Shown piece after piece: positions 1-8,751 of a DNA stretch of 51,394 nt (positions are counted from its first letter, which is position 1; each line of letters starts with the position of its first letter). The notes below the pieces were generated by a model. It did no database searches. It worked only from the letters and a program-made list of their open reading frames with translations, and was not told where the DNA came from. The position numbers and the translations under genes were made by a program. The DNA lies in contig CAYXWM010000012.1 in assembly GCA_964468805.1 (NCBI GenBank), positions 1 to 51,394 of the forward strand, given 5' to 3'. This DNA is from CAYXWM01 sp964468805 (GTDB taxonomy: Bacteria > Bacillota > Clostridia > Lachnospirales > WRBF01).

Positions 1-2236
1 CTACGAATCTAAGCGGAACCATAGTGGAGTTGCTAGCTGTTGACAAGTAAGGAGTAGCATCCATTTCGAATTCTTCACCTGCAACAGTGTATTTAGCTTG
101 ACCGATTACCAATCTAACTTCTTTTTTGTTAACAGTGATGTCAAGAGCAGAAGTTGTAACTTTCAAGAAAGGTACTTCGAGGCAATCAACATCAAATTGA
201 TCCATGTTAACTTTGTCACGTCTTGCATAAGAATCGTATCCGCCGTTAGCAACGATAGCATCTCCTGCGATTGCCAAGTTGTAAGGACGTGCATTTGATT
301 CAGGTACAGAACGGTTGATTTTTACTTGAAGGTTGGAAAGAGTAATAGTAGCAGGTTTGGTAGAAACTTTGTCAATTACGAGTTCGATTTCTCCGAAACC
401 TTTTACATAGTGGTCAGTAAGTTTAAGGTCACCATCGGTAACTTCAACTTTGTAGCTGTCAGTAAATACTATGTCTGTGCTCTTGGTAACATCTTGCATA
501 TAAAGGTTGATGCTACGATTTTTCATTAAAGCTTCAGCAACATTTTCTGTGATAGTTACATCAGCTACGGGAACTGCTTGGTAACCGATTTGAACGTCAG
601 TTACTTTAGTAGTTACAGTAACAGGTTTTTGAACAGTTGCAATAACGAGGGCATCGTTTTTGCCGCTTATTTGAGAATTTCCTTCAAGAGAAAGAGTGAT
701 ATCGTCGCCTTCGTAGTCAGCAGCGATACTTACCCAAATATCAAGAACCAGAGTAGCTTTTTTGCCTGTGTTAACAGTAAGGCTACCAATTGTTAAAGTA
801 TTTCCGTCAATGCTTAATTTGGGGTCGCTACCATATTTGGTTTTAAAACCGTAAACGTAGTCATTTTTAACAATACCGTTTAATTCTTTTATGTCATTTA
901 CTTCAGCTTTGATAAATTTAACGCCTTCGGGAAGAACAATCTTAGTTTGTCTTTTGAAGAAGCCGGAGTTTTCGGTTGTTTCTTCAATTTTAACTCTTGC
1001 AGTTTTGTGATTTTCATCATCGGGGCTGATATTTGCAGCAGTAGCAGCAGGGTAACCTGAAGGGCTCGGATAACTAGTTTTCAGTTCAAAACGTCCTGCA
1101 ATAAGTTCGGGAACTTTAGTAGTAGTAGTTAATTTAAAGCCCCAGTCAGTACGTTGACCGATAACAACACGTTCAGTAGTTACGCCTGAATCGGAGCTGC
1201 CTTTTACAGTGATAACGATGTCTTTATCAAAAGCAGTGTCATCATCTTCGGGAACGATTACAAGGTCTTTAAGGTAAATTCTACCGTTAGTGTTAGTTGT
1301 AGAAGTAAAAGAAGGTGCTAAAGTAATAGTAATTTCATCTGTATCAGTTACTTTAGCAGTAACTTGTGTTCCTAATGTATTACCGGGTAATCTTTCAATA
1401 CCGTATATATTTTTATCAGTTGAGGTTGCAGTAGTTGCTTTTATTAAGTTAGAAGTTTTAGAAAGTCCGAATTCAAAACCGCTGGAAAGTGACAAAGTAA
1501 TATCTTTGTCAGCTTTGAAGGAACCGTTTCTTAATTCTTCAATTGCTAAAGTTTCGATAACGATTTCATCTCTGCCGTAAACAAGTTTGTTAACGTAAGA
1601 TTTGGTTGCACCGGAAGTTACGCTTGCAAGTACGTGTTTGGTATCAGTTAACGGTGAGTTTTCGCTGATAATATTTACACTAACTTCAACGTCTTCTTCA
1701 GTTGTTACGCATACCATAGGGATTTTGATGTATTTATCTGCATCTACTCCGCCAGCACTTGTAATAGTAACAACAGCTTCGCTTTTGTTTGAACCTAAAA
1801 CTTCTAAGGTATAATCTGCATCGTCGTTATTGATGCCGGTTGCAGTATGTGTATACGTTCTAGAAGTATTACTCCAGGTATCGGTAGCATTGTCGTAAGT
1901 GGGTTTTGCGGAATTCCAGTCACCTTCAGGTGCATTAGCATTTCTAAAGAACCATTTTGCATTGTTTAATTTTAAAATGAATGTGTCATCTTCAGATGCA
2001 TTATTTTTTAATTGAATAGAAAGATCCATACCGGAACGGTAGTTTTCTACGTCATCGGAAACGTTAGCTCCAAACGCTACATCTGTACCGGTCAATCCTC
2101 TTTGATAGAATAAAGTCTTAGCGGGTACATTGCTGTAATTGTTAGAAAGCGTGTTTGTAGATGCTGCATAAACACTAATGGGCAACAAAGTCATAGTCAT
2201 GACAAGTGCCAAAAGTAAAGCAATTTTCTTTCTCAT
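1..2236 (-). CDS. Secreted surface protein with copper-amine-oxidase-N-like domain (3' end outside window)
   Basis: An uninterrupted frame of 745 codons runs from an ATG at 2236 to the left edge, so the C-terminus is missing. The start is fixed by AAGGAGG seven bases upstream. Residues 1-24 are a classic signal peptide (MRKK, hydrophobic core, VYA-A cleavage site), so the product is exported. The middle is low in Cys and rich in Thr, Val, Asp and Lys, as in beta-sandwich surface proteins, and I recognise no named domain there. The last visible residues (GQAKYTVAGEEFEMDA, then a Pro-Tyr step and MVPLRFV) match the start of the copper amine oxidase N-terminal-like repeat (PF07833 family) common in cell-surface proteins of Clostridia and Bacilli. 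That repeat is usually a wall or S-layer associated module, not an oxidase. Function is otherwise unknown. Surface location is inferred from signal peptide plus domain. Confidence 0.88.
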   Translation of the reverse strand, partial: MRKKIALLLALVMTMTLLPISVYAASTNTLSNNYSNVPAKTLFYQRGLTGTDVAFGANVSDDVENYRSGMDLSIQLKNNASEDDTFILKLNNAKWFFRNANAPEGDWNSAKPTYDNATDTWSNTSRTYTHTATGINNDDADYTLEVLGSNKSEAVVTITSAGGVDADKYIKIPMVCVTTEEDVEVSVNIISENSPLTDTKHVLASVTSGATKSYVNKLVYGRDEIVIETLAIEELRNGSFKADKDITLSLSSGFEFGLSKTSNLIKATTATSTDKNIYGIERLPGNTLGTQVTAKVTDTDEITITLAPSFTSTTNTNGRIYLKDLVIVPEDDDTAFDKDIVITVKGSSDSGVTTERVVIGQRTDWGFKLTTTTKVPELIAGRFELKTSYPSPSGYPAATAANISPDDENHKTARVKIEETTENSGFFKRQTKIVLPEGVKFIKAEVNDIKELNGIVKNDYVYGFKTKYGSDPKLSIDGNTLTIGSLTVNTGKKATLVLDIWVSIAADYEGDDITLSLEGNSQISGKNDALVIATVQKPVTVTTKVTDVQIGYQAVPVADVTITENVAEALMKNRSINLYMQDVTKSTDIVFTDSYKVEVTDGDLKLTDHYVKGFGEIELVIDKVSTKPATITLSNLQVKINRSVPESNARPYNLAIAGDAIVANGGYDSYARRDKVNMDQFDVDCLEVPFLKVTTSALDITVNKKEVRLVIGQAKYTVAGEEFEMDATPYLSTASNSTMVPLRFV

Positions 2237-2561
2237 TTTTTTTCCTCCTTAAGGTTATGTGGTGTGAGACACCTCGAAACAACCGGTGTGCTGATGCTGC
2301 GGAATGCCCGAGGGACATTCTTGCATATCCCGTTTGCAAAACGGTATGTTATGTGATGAAAACATTAGGAATGCGGACATATTTATGTGTCGGCTTATTC
2401 GGAAGCCTTGGTTTTGAGTTTGTTGTTTAATTGACCGTGAGGAATGCCTTGGTAAAGTCAATTAAATGTACTCGAAAAACCGTTTGCAACACATAATATC
2501 TTTAAAGCCGATTTTTCGGCTTATTGCCCGTAAAAAATACATTCCCCCCAACCACATTCGC

Positions 2562-2590
2562 ATTATAACATTGAGGTTTTTTAACGTCAA
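2562..2590 (-). promoter_or_regulatory. Sigma-A-type promoter for the surface protein
   Basis: On the minus strand TTGACG (2585-2590) is separated by exactly 17 bases from a perfect TATAAT (2562-2567). It lies about 320 bases upstream of the surface-protein start, which implies a long 5' leader. Confidence 0.65.
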
Positions 2591-2954
2591 TGTTAATGCT
2601 AAAGATGTAATGGTAATGTAACATTGCATTGCACATTGCGGTTTTGCTTGCGATAAACAAATATTAGCACATCATTTAGCCCCTTGCAAGGCATTGGGCG
2701 GTTTTGTAAGATGTTTGTAATATTCATCACCGTTTTTCGCAATTCAATGTCACTGCTGTGTGACCGATAACCGGCTCTGAACCGCAACCGGCCCTTATAT
2801 TTTTACTTTTTTTATCCAAAGCCTTCAAAAATTTTTGCTTTTGCGGCTTATAACAATATTATTCAACAATAGTAGGAATTTATTCAACATGAAGTTCGCA
2901 ATAAATGGAAAAATGTCGCTTTAAGAATTAAAAAGTCGGTAAAATTTACCTGTT

Positions 2955-2982
2955 TTAATAAAAAAAGCCGCTCTTTGGCGGC
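2955..2982 (-). terminator. Rho-independent terminator of pyrG
   Basis: Stem GCCGC (2967-2971) / GCGGC (2978-2982) with a six-base loop is followed on the minus strand by a run of Ts. It lies about 50 bases after the pyrG stop. Confidence 0.75.
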
Positions 2983-3030
2983 AAGATTTATATTGAATAA
3001 TCAATCTTTTCCTTAATATATATAAAACAA

Positions 3031-4650
3031 TCAGATTTGCTCCGAGCCGTATTCTTCAGCGGCTTTTAAGAAATCTATAAATAACGGGGCCGGTCTGTTT
3101 GGACGGGACTTGAATTCGGGATGGAATTGTACACCCACAAACCAGGGATGGATACTCTTGTCCAATTCAACGGCTTCGACCAGTTTTTCATTGGGAGAAA
3201 TTCCGGAAAGTATCAGTCCTGCGGAAAGAAGTTCGTTACGGAATTGGTTGTTAACTTCGTAGCGATGGCGATGACGTTCGTATATTAATTCGGAAACGTA
3301 TGCATCGTAGAGACGACTGCCCGTAGTAACTTTGCAGGGATAAGCTCCCAGACGCATGGTTCCGCCCATGTCCTCTACATCCAACTGTTCCGGCATAATA
3401 TGGATAACGGGATATTCACAATCCGGTGACAATTCCGTTGAGTTGGCATTGTTTAAATTAATAACGTTTCTCGCGAACTCTATAACCATGCATTGCATTC
3501 CCAAGCAGATTCCGAAAATCGGTACTTTGTTTACCCTGGCGTAATGAATGGCGTTGATTTTTCCTTGAACCCCACGTTCTCCGAAACCGCCGGGAATGAT
3601 AATACCGGAAACATCTTTGAGTTGTTGTGCTACATCGCCGTTTTCCAAGTCTTCGGAGAAAATCCAACTGATTTTTACGTCTGCTCCGTTATGGATTCCG
3701 GCATGATTCAGGGACTCTACTATGGAAAGATAAGCGTCATGCAACTCCACATATTTACCTACAATAGCAATGTTTACGGTTTTTGTAACGTTGCGTTGGC
3801 GTTCTACGATTTGTTGCCATTCGGAAAGGTCCGGTTGAGGTGACTTTAATTTCAATTTAGCACAAACGGTTTGAGCCAAGTTTTCTTTTTCCAAGTAAAG
3901 CGGTACTTCGTATAAGGAGTCGCAGTCCAGATTTTGTATAACGCTGTCCGGCTCAACGTTGCAGAAAAGAGACAACTTTTCACGCATATCAGCCGATATG
4001 GGACGTTCCGTACGAGCAACAATAATATCCGGCTGTATTCCCAGGGAAAGAAGTTCCTTTACGGAATGTTGAGTGGGTTTTGTTTTCATTTCCGCCGATT
4101 TTGATAAATAAGGAATAAGGGTAACGTGAAGGTACAGAACATTTTCACGACCTACCTCGTGAGCGACTTGGCGTATGGCCTCCAAGAAAGGAAGAGATTC
4201 TATATCTCCCACAGTACCGCCGATTTCCGTGATAACAATATCAGAACGAGTGGATTTACCTGTGCGGTAGATACGGTCTTTAATTACGTTTGTTATGTGA
4301 GGGATAACTTGAACGGTTTCTCCAAGGTAATCCCCTTTTCTTTCTTTATTAAGTACGGACCAATAGATTTTGCCGGTAGTTGTATTGGAGTTTATTGTTA
4401 AATTATCGTCTATAAAACGTTCGTAGTGCCCGATGTCCAAGTCCGTTTCGGCACCGTCCTCCGTAACAAACACCTCGCCGTGCTGAACGGGGCTCATGGT
4501 ACCCGGGTCTATATTTATATAAGGGTCAAATTTTTGTATGGTTACTTTGTAACCCCTGCATTTTAACAACCTGCCCAAGGATGCGGCGGTTATACCCTTT
4601 CCCAAACCGGAAACCACGCCGCCGGTTACAAAGATGTATTTTGTTTGCAT
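3031..4650 (-). CDS. pyrG: CTP synthase
   Basis: CTP synthase (539 residues, the normal family length) converts UTP, ATP and glutamine to CTP in the cytosol, the last step of de novo pyrimidine synthesis. The N-terminal synthetase domain (1 to about 270) begins with the P-loop GGVVSGLGKG (10-19) and has the conserved DPYINIDPGTMSP segment. The C-terminal class I glutamine amidotransferase domain (about 290-535) carries the nucleophile Cys382 in GICLGMQ and the His510/Glu512 pair in FHPEF. The ATG at 4650 follows a GAGGTG ribosome binding site. It is a single-gene unit with its own promoter and terminator. All catalytic residues are present. Confidence 0.98.
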   Translation of the reverse strand: MQTKYIFVTGGVVSGLGKGITAASLGRLLKCRGYKVTIQKFDPYINIDPGTMSPVQHGEVFVTEDGAETDLDIGHYERFIDDNLTINSNTTTGKIYWSVLNKERKGDYLGETVQVIPHITNVIKDRIYRTGKSTRSDIVITEIGGTVGDIESLPFLEAIRQVAHEVGRENVLYLHVTLIPYLSKSAEMKTKPTQHSVKELLSLGIQPDIIVARTERPISADMREKLSLFCNVEPDSVIQNLDCDSLYEVPLYLEKENLAQTVCAKLKLKSPQPDLSEWQQIVERQRNVTKTVNIAIVGKYVELHDAYLSIVESLNHAGIHNGADVKISWIFSEDLENGDVAQQLKDVSGIIIPGGFGERGVQGKINAIHYARVNKVPIFGICLGMQCMVIEFARNVINLNNANSTELSPDCEYPVIHIMPEQLDVEDMGGTMRLGAYPCKVTTGSRLYDAYVSELIYERHRHRYEVNNQFRNELLSAGLILSGISPNEKLVEAVELDKSIHPWFVGVQFHPEFKSRPNRPAPLFIDFLKAAEEYGSEQI

Positions 4651-4761
4651 ATGTTCACCTCAAGAAATATTTAATGTACTTTTAAATTTAAAGAAACATT
4701 ATGTTCATTAACAGATACGCCCTCAGGCGTACAACCCGTTCCATGAAACTTATATCATACT

Positions 4762-4790
4762 ATTATGCTTGGCAACACCACTTGTGTCAA
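4762..4790 (-). promoter_or_regulatory. Sigma-A promoter for pyrG
   Basis: A perfect TTGACA (-35, 4785-4790) and CATAAT (-10, 4762-4767) are separated by 17 bases on the minus strand. The resulting leader is about 100 nt and contains a small hairpin TACGCC/GGCGTA at 4716-4731. Low-GC Gram-positives often control pyrG by CTP-sensed attenuation, but the run of initiating Gs needed for that mechanism is not evident here. Confidence 0.75.
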
Positions 4791-5016
4791 GGCAAAGCCA
4801 TGAAAAATCAAAATGAAATTTCTTGGATATGTATATATTATTATATATTATAATGAAGAAAGTCATATTTTTTACATAAAAATATTAGAAATTTTTAATC
4901 GACTTTTTTGGAAAGAGGGCTTTCCTGCCCCAAGGTTTTGGCTCATTCATTTTTTCTTTTCAATTTTTCTTTTCAATTTTTTTCTTTATTTCTTTTCTGC
5001 TTTTTCTGTCTCTCAC

Positions 5017-5047
5017 AAAAAAACAAAGGAGAGGTGGATTCCTCTCC
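5017..5047 (-). terminator. Rho-independent terminator of radA
   Basis: Perfect 7-bp stem GGAGAGG (5028-5034) / CCTCTCC (5041-5047), six-base loop, then TTTGTTTTTTT on the minus strand, starting about ten bases after the radA stop. Confidence 0.85.
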
Positions 5048-5057
5048 CGATAAACGG

Positions 5058-6428
5058 TTATCCCGCTATTATAAGTTCCAGTAATTCGGAAACGTTTCTT
5101 GCTCCGTAAACTTTCATGCCTTCAACAGTCCGCAAACCTTTCATGTTCCCTTGGGGAAGAACGCATTTTTGCAGTCCCAGCTTCGAAGCCTCCATAACTC
5201 GCGTTTCCGCCATGGTAACCGCTCTCAACTCTCCGGTCAATCCTATTTCTCCGAAAACAGCAAACAGGGGGTCTATAGGCTTGTTTTTGAAACTTGATGC
5301 AATAGATGCCACAACAGCCGCATCCAAAGCAGGCTCCAAGATTTTCATACCGCCTGCTATGTTTACATAGGTATCGTAAGAACCAAGCTGCATACCCATT
5401 CGCTTTTCCAAAACGGCTATAAGCATGGTTATACGATTAAAGTCCATGCCGGAAGCTACACGCCTTGCCATACCGAAGTTGGTATATGTAACCAGAGACT
5501 GTACTTCCGCCAATATGGGACGAGTGCCTTCAACGGTACAGGTAACAACAGAACCCGGTACGTTTAAGGGTCTGCCGCTTAACATATATTCCGAAGGGTT
5601 GGAAATTTCTATAAGCCCTCGTTCGGTCATTTCAAAGACGCCGATTTCGTTGGTGGCCCCGAAACGGTTTTTAACCGAGCGAATTATGCGATACAGTTCT
5701 TTTCTTTCACCCTCAAAATACAAAACTGTGTCTACCATATGTTCCAGTACCTTAGGACCGGCTATGGCTCCTTCCTTTGTAACATGCCCCACCAGTATAA
5801 CCGAAATATTTACTGTTTTAGCCATTTTCATCATCAATGCCGTGCATTCCTTAACCTGGGTAACACTGCCCGGTGAATTGGAAAGTTCTTCACGGTACAT
5901 GGTCTGTATGGAATCGATTATGGTTACAGAAGGACGCAATTCGTTCATTACTTGGCAGACTGTGTCCATATTGGTTTCAGCCAAGAGAAAGAGGCTTTCG
6001 GAATTGACTTCCAGCCTTTCCGCACGCATTTTTATCTGATGAACAGATTCTTCACCGGAAACATAAAGCACAGATTGACCGCCCATACAAATATTTTGAC
6101 ATATTTGCAGTAAGAGGGTTGACTTGCCTATGCCCGGGTCGCCGCCTATGAGTGTTAAAGAACCCTCCACTATACCGCCGCTGAAAACTCTGTCCAACTC
6201 CGCCAGATTTGTGGTTATGCGGTTGTTTTCCATGGGTTTTATATCGTTTAAGGTCGTGGGCAGGGTAGACTTGGGTCGATTGGGGTTTACGGTGAAAATC
6301 TCGTGATCTTTTACCGGAGTTTCGTCATCAAAGGTATTAAAACTGCCGCAATCCGGGCAACGCCCCAGCCAGCGGGGCGTTGTATAAGCACATTCACGAC
6401 AGACAAAGCGTGTTTTTATTTTTGCCAT
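5058..6428 (-). CDS. radA: DNA repair protein RadA
   Basis: RadA (Sms) is a RecA-like ATPase/helicase that promotes branch migration and processing of recombination intermediates. In order: an N-terminal C4 zinc finger (Cys10, Cys13, Cys24, Cys27), the RecA-like core with Walker A GGDPGIGKST (95-104) and the RadA-specific KNRFG motif (253-257), then a C-terminal Lon-protease-like domain (about 280-456) that in RadA is structural and non-proteolytic. Length 456 is typical. The start codon overlaps the stop of the upstream 136-residue gene (TAATG), so translation is probably coupled. It has its own terminator. Confidence 0.97.
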   Translation of the reverse strand: MAKIKTRFVCRECAYTTPRWLGRCPDCGSFNTFDDETPVKDHEIFTVNPNRPKSTLPTTLNDIKPMENNRITTNLAELDRVFSGGIVEGSLTLIGGDPGIGKSTLLLQICQNICMGGQSVLYVSGEESVHQIKMRAERLEVNSESLFLLAETNMDTVCQVMNELRPSVTIIDSIQTMYREELSNSPGSVTQVKECTALMMKMAKTVNISVILVGHVTKEGAIAGPKVLEHMVDTVLYFEGERKELYRIIRSVKNRFGATNEIGVFEMTERGLIEISNPSEYMLSGRPLNVPGSVVTCTVEGTRPILAEVQSLVTYTNFGMARRVASGMDFNRITMLIAVLEKRMGMQLGSYDTYVNIAGGMKILEPALDAAVVASIASSFKNKPIDPLFAVFGEIGLTGELRAVTMAETRVMEASKLGLQKCVLPQGNMKGLRTVEGMKVYGARNVSELLELIIAG

Positions 6429-6838
6429 TACAGTTTTTCTATTGTAACCTTTTGGGGATTTTCGCTTAATTCCATGCTGAAATTGATTTTTCCGGAAAGG
6501 TTGGATTTCATACTGCCCAATTCGGTGCCTTCAATGGAAATTTTATAAGTTTGTTCGGCTTCCAATTCCAAGGTAATGCTTGTATCCCCGGCTCCTTCAG
6601 CAGCAAAGGACACTAATTTTTCGGTTAATGAAAATTCGTGCACGGTTACTCCGGGTACGGCTTCAAACAAAAGTATACCGTTTTTTTCCATGCGTGTTGC
6701 TTGATTGTATGTTTTAACGCTGTATTGATGGCCGCCGTGCTCAAATTTGTTGACTTTTTGCTTTTCAGTAGCCAAATAATTACCAAAGCTTAAAGTCTCG
6801 TTTGTTTCGACTCGAATTATTTCTTGAATAACAGCCAT
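6428..6838 (-). CDS. Conserved hypothetical protein coupled to radA
   Basis: A 136-residue acidic, soluble protein with no signal peptide, transmembrane segment or cysteines. A strong AGGAGG-type site (TAGGAGGT) precedes the ATG at 6838. The sequence alternates short beta-strand-like segments (LSFGNYLAT, ITLELEAE, INFSMEL) and would suit a small all-beta fold. I recall similar Clostridia proteins being labelled endosialidase in databases, but nothing here supports an enzymatic role. Its stop overlaps the radA start by one base (TAATG), so it is the first gene of a two-gene operon with radA. Function unknown. Confidence 0.85.
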   Translation of the reverse strand: MAVIQEIIRVETNETLSFGNYLATEKQKVNKFEHGGHQYSVKTYNQATRMEKNGILLFEAVPGVTVHEFSLTEKLVSFAAEGAGDTSITLELEAEQTYKISIEGTELGSMKSNLSGKINFSMELSENPQKVTIEKL

Positions 6839-6967
6839 GGTCTACCTCCTAAATATCGGTTCGTCTGCAACAGCGACAGTGGCTGCCGCATTCTATTATT
6901 GACAGGACAAAGAAATATGATTTTACCAATAAATACCCGAACCTCATATTAATCCGGGTCTGCTATA

Positions 6968-6996
6968 AGTATAGCACAACTGCCGGATTTTGTATA
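6968..6996 (-). promoter_or_regulatory. Probable promoter of the hypothetical-radA operon
   Basis: Minus-strand TATACT (-10, 6968-6973) with a 17-base spacer to a weak -35 TATACA (6991-6996), about 130 bases upstream of the gene. The -35 matches the consensus at four of six positions. Confidence 0.4.
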
Positions 6997-7245
6997 CACA
7001 TTAAATATTATGCCTATGGCAGGTATAATTAATCCACATAAAAAAGTATTCCCGGGTCTAAGCCCCAACCGCCGCTAAAAAATTTAATTCGATTATGGAT
7101 ATGACAAATTTTCGGATTATAGTTTTTGGGGACGGAAAATGCAAAACCAATACTAATTTTACAAGCACAAGCATATAATTTCCAAAACATTTCTATATAA
7201 GCCTGCCTTTTTTGTAACCGCAAACAAGGCAAGAAAACATAAATA

Positions 7246-7367
7246 TAAACTTAAATGTACAAGGCTCGGTAACAAAACCGTTCTAAGTATGCGGTTGGCT
7301 TTTACACAGATCGCTCACCGGTACGAATGCTTTCTTTTGTTACTGCTTAACGGGCATTTAAGTATAA
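7246..7367. repeat. Palindromic repeat family A, copy A1 (diverged)
   Basis: It has the family's landmarks: a left GTAACAAAA arm, a central CGCTCACCG, a right TTTTGTTACT arm and the terminal TTAAGTATAA. It has many more mismatches than copies A2-A5, so it is probably the oldest copy in the window. Confidence 0.6.
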
Positions 7368-7461
7368 CCCGGGACAAAATTCGACGGCAAAAATCATAGG
7401 TTGAAATTCGTAGAAAAAACCCCGGCTGACGGGACAATTAACCGGCAAGGATGTGAATTTT

Positions 7462-8037
7462 ATGCTTGATTATATATGGGGCGGTATGGTTTTGTTGGGA
7501 GTTGTGGTTGCGGCATTTACGGGAAGGATGCAAGAGGTTTCCAACGCCGCCATAAACTCCGCAAAAGATGCCATTACCCTGGCAATAACCATGTTGGGGA
7601 TTATATCTATGTGGATGGGACTGATGCGGATAGCTGAAAAATCGGGATTGGTTGCATCATTGTCAAAGAGAATGATGCCCTTATTGAGATTTTTGTTTCC
7701 CGAAATCCCCAAAAATTCCAAGGCCTTTGGTCCCATATCCACAAATATGATAGCAAATGTGCTGGGTCTGGGTTGGGCAGCCACTCCTGCAGGTTTGGAG
7801 GCTATGCAGGAGCTGCAAAAGCTTAATCCGGATAAAAGCCGTGCCAGTCGTTCAATGTGTATGTTTATGATAATAAACATGTCGTCTTTGCAATTGGTTA
7901 CCATGAATATAGTGGCTTATCGTTCCCAATATGATTCGGCAAACCCTTCGGAAATAATAGGTCCCGGCATATTGGCAACCATAGTTTCAACCTTAGCAGG
8001 GGTGATATTCGCAAAGATTGCGGAAAGGTGGTCATAA
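7462..8037 (+). CDS. spmA: Spore maturation protein A
   Basis: SpmA (191 residues from this start; the family is near 195) is a nucleoside-recognition/Gate-domain membrane protein. With SpmB it is needed for proper dehydration of the spore core. Several hydrophobic segments are seen (YIWGGMVLLGVVVAAF near the N-terminus, AITLAITMLGIISMWMG, and a C-terminal LATIVSTLAGVIFA). The characteristic ISTNMIANVLGLGWAATPAG block is intact. The ATG at 7462 is preferred to the in-frame GTG at 7453 because AAGGA at 7447-7451 is about ten bases from the ATG and only one from the GTG. spmB follows after one base. Confidence 0.93.
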   Translation: MLDYIWGGMVLLGVVVAAFTGRMQEVSNAAINSAKDAITLAITMLGIISMWMGLMRIAEKSGLVASLSKRMMPLLRFLFPEIPKNSKAFGPISTNMIANVLGLGWAATPAGLEAMQELQKLNPDKSRASRSMCMFMIINMSSLQLVTMNIVAYRSQYDSANPSEIIGPGILATIVSTLAGVIFAKIAERWS

Positions 8038-8038
8038 G

Positions 8039-8572
8039 ATGCGGTTAATGATTACCTTTTCCAACATGATTATACCTATGACCTTTGCTTTAATTCTATT
8101 ATATGGATTTTACAAAAAGGTAGACTTGTACGAAACCTTTATAGACGGTGCAAAAGACGGTCTGTCGGTGGTAATGAAAATAATCCCCACATTGCTGGGA
8201 CTAATGGTAGCGGTGGGAATAATACGTGCTTCGGGAGCCTTGGAGATTTTGGGAAACCTAATACAACCCATTACCGACCGTATAGGCTTTCCGGGCGAAG
8301 CAGTACCCCTTACTTTAATGAGGCTGGTTTCCTCCTCGGCTTCCGCAGGGTTGTTGTTGGATATATTCAAAAATTACGGGCCTGATTCCTTTTTGGGTCG
8401 GTTCGTTTCCGTAATGATGAGCTCCACAGAAACGGTATTCTATACCATGAGCCTTTATTTTATGAGCGTAAACATAACCAAAACCCGTTATACTCTGGCA
8501 GGTGCCCTAATTGCAAACGTAGCCGGGGTTACAGCGGCTTTGTTTATAACCGTATGGGTATTCGGTAAGTAA
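8039..8572 (+). CDS. spmB: Spore maturation protein B
   Basis: SpmB (177 residues) is the partner of SpmA and also a Gate-domain membrane protein. Visible are hydrophobic helices at the N-terminus (MIIPMTFALILLYGF), middle (IIPTLLGLMVAVGII) and C-terminus (LIANVAGVTAALFITVWVF), plus the conserved blocks VPLTLMRLVSSSAS and SSTETVFYTMSLY. The ATG at 8039 is chosen because it directly follows the spmA stop and sits seven to eight bases after AAAGGTGG. An upstream in-frame TTG at 8018 lies inside spmA without a better site. Co-transcribed with spmA and ended by the terminator at 8605-8636. Confidence 0.93.
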   Translation: MRLMITFSNMIIPMTFALILLYGFYKKVDLYETFIDGAKDGLSVVMKIIPTLLGLMVAVGIIRASGALEILGNLIQPITDRIGFPGEAVPLTLMRLVSSSASAGLLLDIFKNYGPDSFLGRFVSVMMSSTETVFYTMSLYFMSVNITKTRYTLAGALIANVAGVTAALFITVWVFGK

Positions 8573-8604
8573 AACTTATTTTCTGATAATTTCCCTTTAA
8601 ATAT

Positions 8605-8636
8605 TAAAAAAGCCAATTCTGCATTGGCTTTTTTGT
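8605..8636. terminator. Bidirectional terminator between spmB and fprA
   Basis: Stem AAAAAAGCCAAT / ATTGGCTTTTTT with a short loop gives T-runs on both strands. It sits between convergent spmAB and fprA. Confidence 0.85.
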
Positions 8637-8751
8637 TATTTAAAAACTTTTGAGAGTTTTTTTAATGTCTAATTTTATAGGACATATCTATCTTGGTTTG
8701 CGAATTCTTTCACAAAAGTTTACGAAAGAATTTAAGCGGCTTCAAGATAAA

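Larger units (their letters stand above)
2237..3030. other. 794-bp intergenic region with long leader of the surface protein
   Basis: No credible gene is seen. From right to left it holds the pyrG terminator (2955-2982), a plain AT-rich stretch, the promoter at 2562-2590, and a transcribed leader of about 320 nt. The leader contains a 10-bp perfect inverted repeat (TTTAATTGAC at 2426-2435 with GTCAATTAAA at 2457-2466), a short hairpin at 2505-2522, and small hairpins near the ribosome binding site. I could not match it to a known riboswitch class. Confidence 0.5.
4651..5057. other. Intergenic region between radA and pyrG
   Basis: It contains the pyrG leader and promoter (4651-4790), an AT-rich stretch with no recognisable signal (about 4795-5010) and the radA terminator (5017-5047). 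No gene is supported. Confidence 0.5.
6839..7461. other. Divergent intergenic region between the radA operon and spmA
   Basis: It holds the probable radA-operon promoter (6968-6996) and a diverged copy of palindromic repeat family A (7246-7367). A possible 67-codon frame at 7029-7232 has no ribosome binding site or recognisable protein and is not accepted. Nothing else is seen. Confidence 0.45.

Noticed and set aside
2237..2560. Possible c-di-GMP (GEMM) riboswitch before the surface protein
   Set aside because: The conserved tetraloop/receptor and CACGCA-like core were not found.
4813..5109. 98-codon plus-strand frame between pyrG and radA
   Set aside because: Low-complexity Phe-rich translation of a T-rich tract that runs through the radA terminator.
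5425..6039. 204-codon plus-strand frame
   Set aside because: Lies wholly antisense to radA, has no ribosome site and no protein-like features. It mirrors radA codon structure.
7029..7232. 67-codon minus-strand frame
   Set aside because: No ribosome site, odd composition, intergenic.
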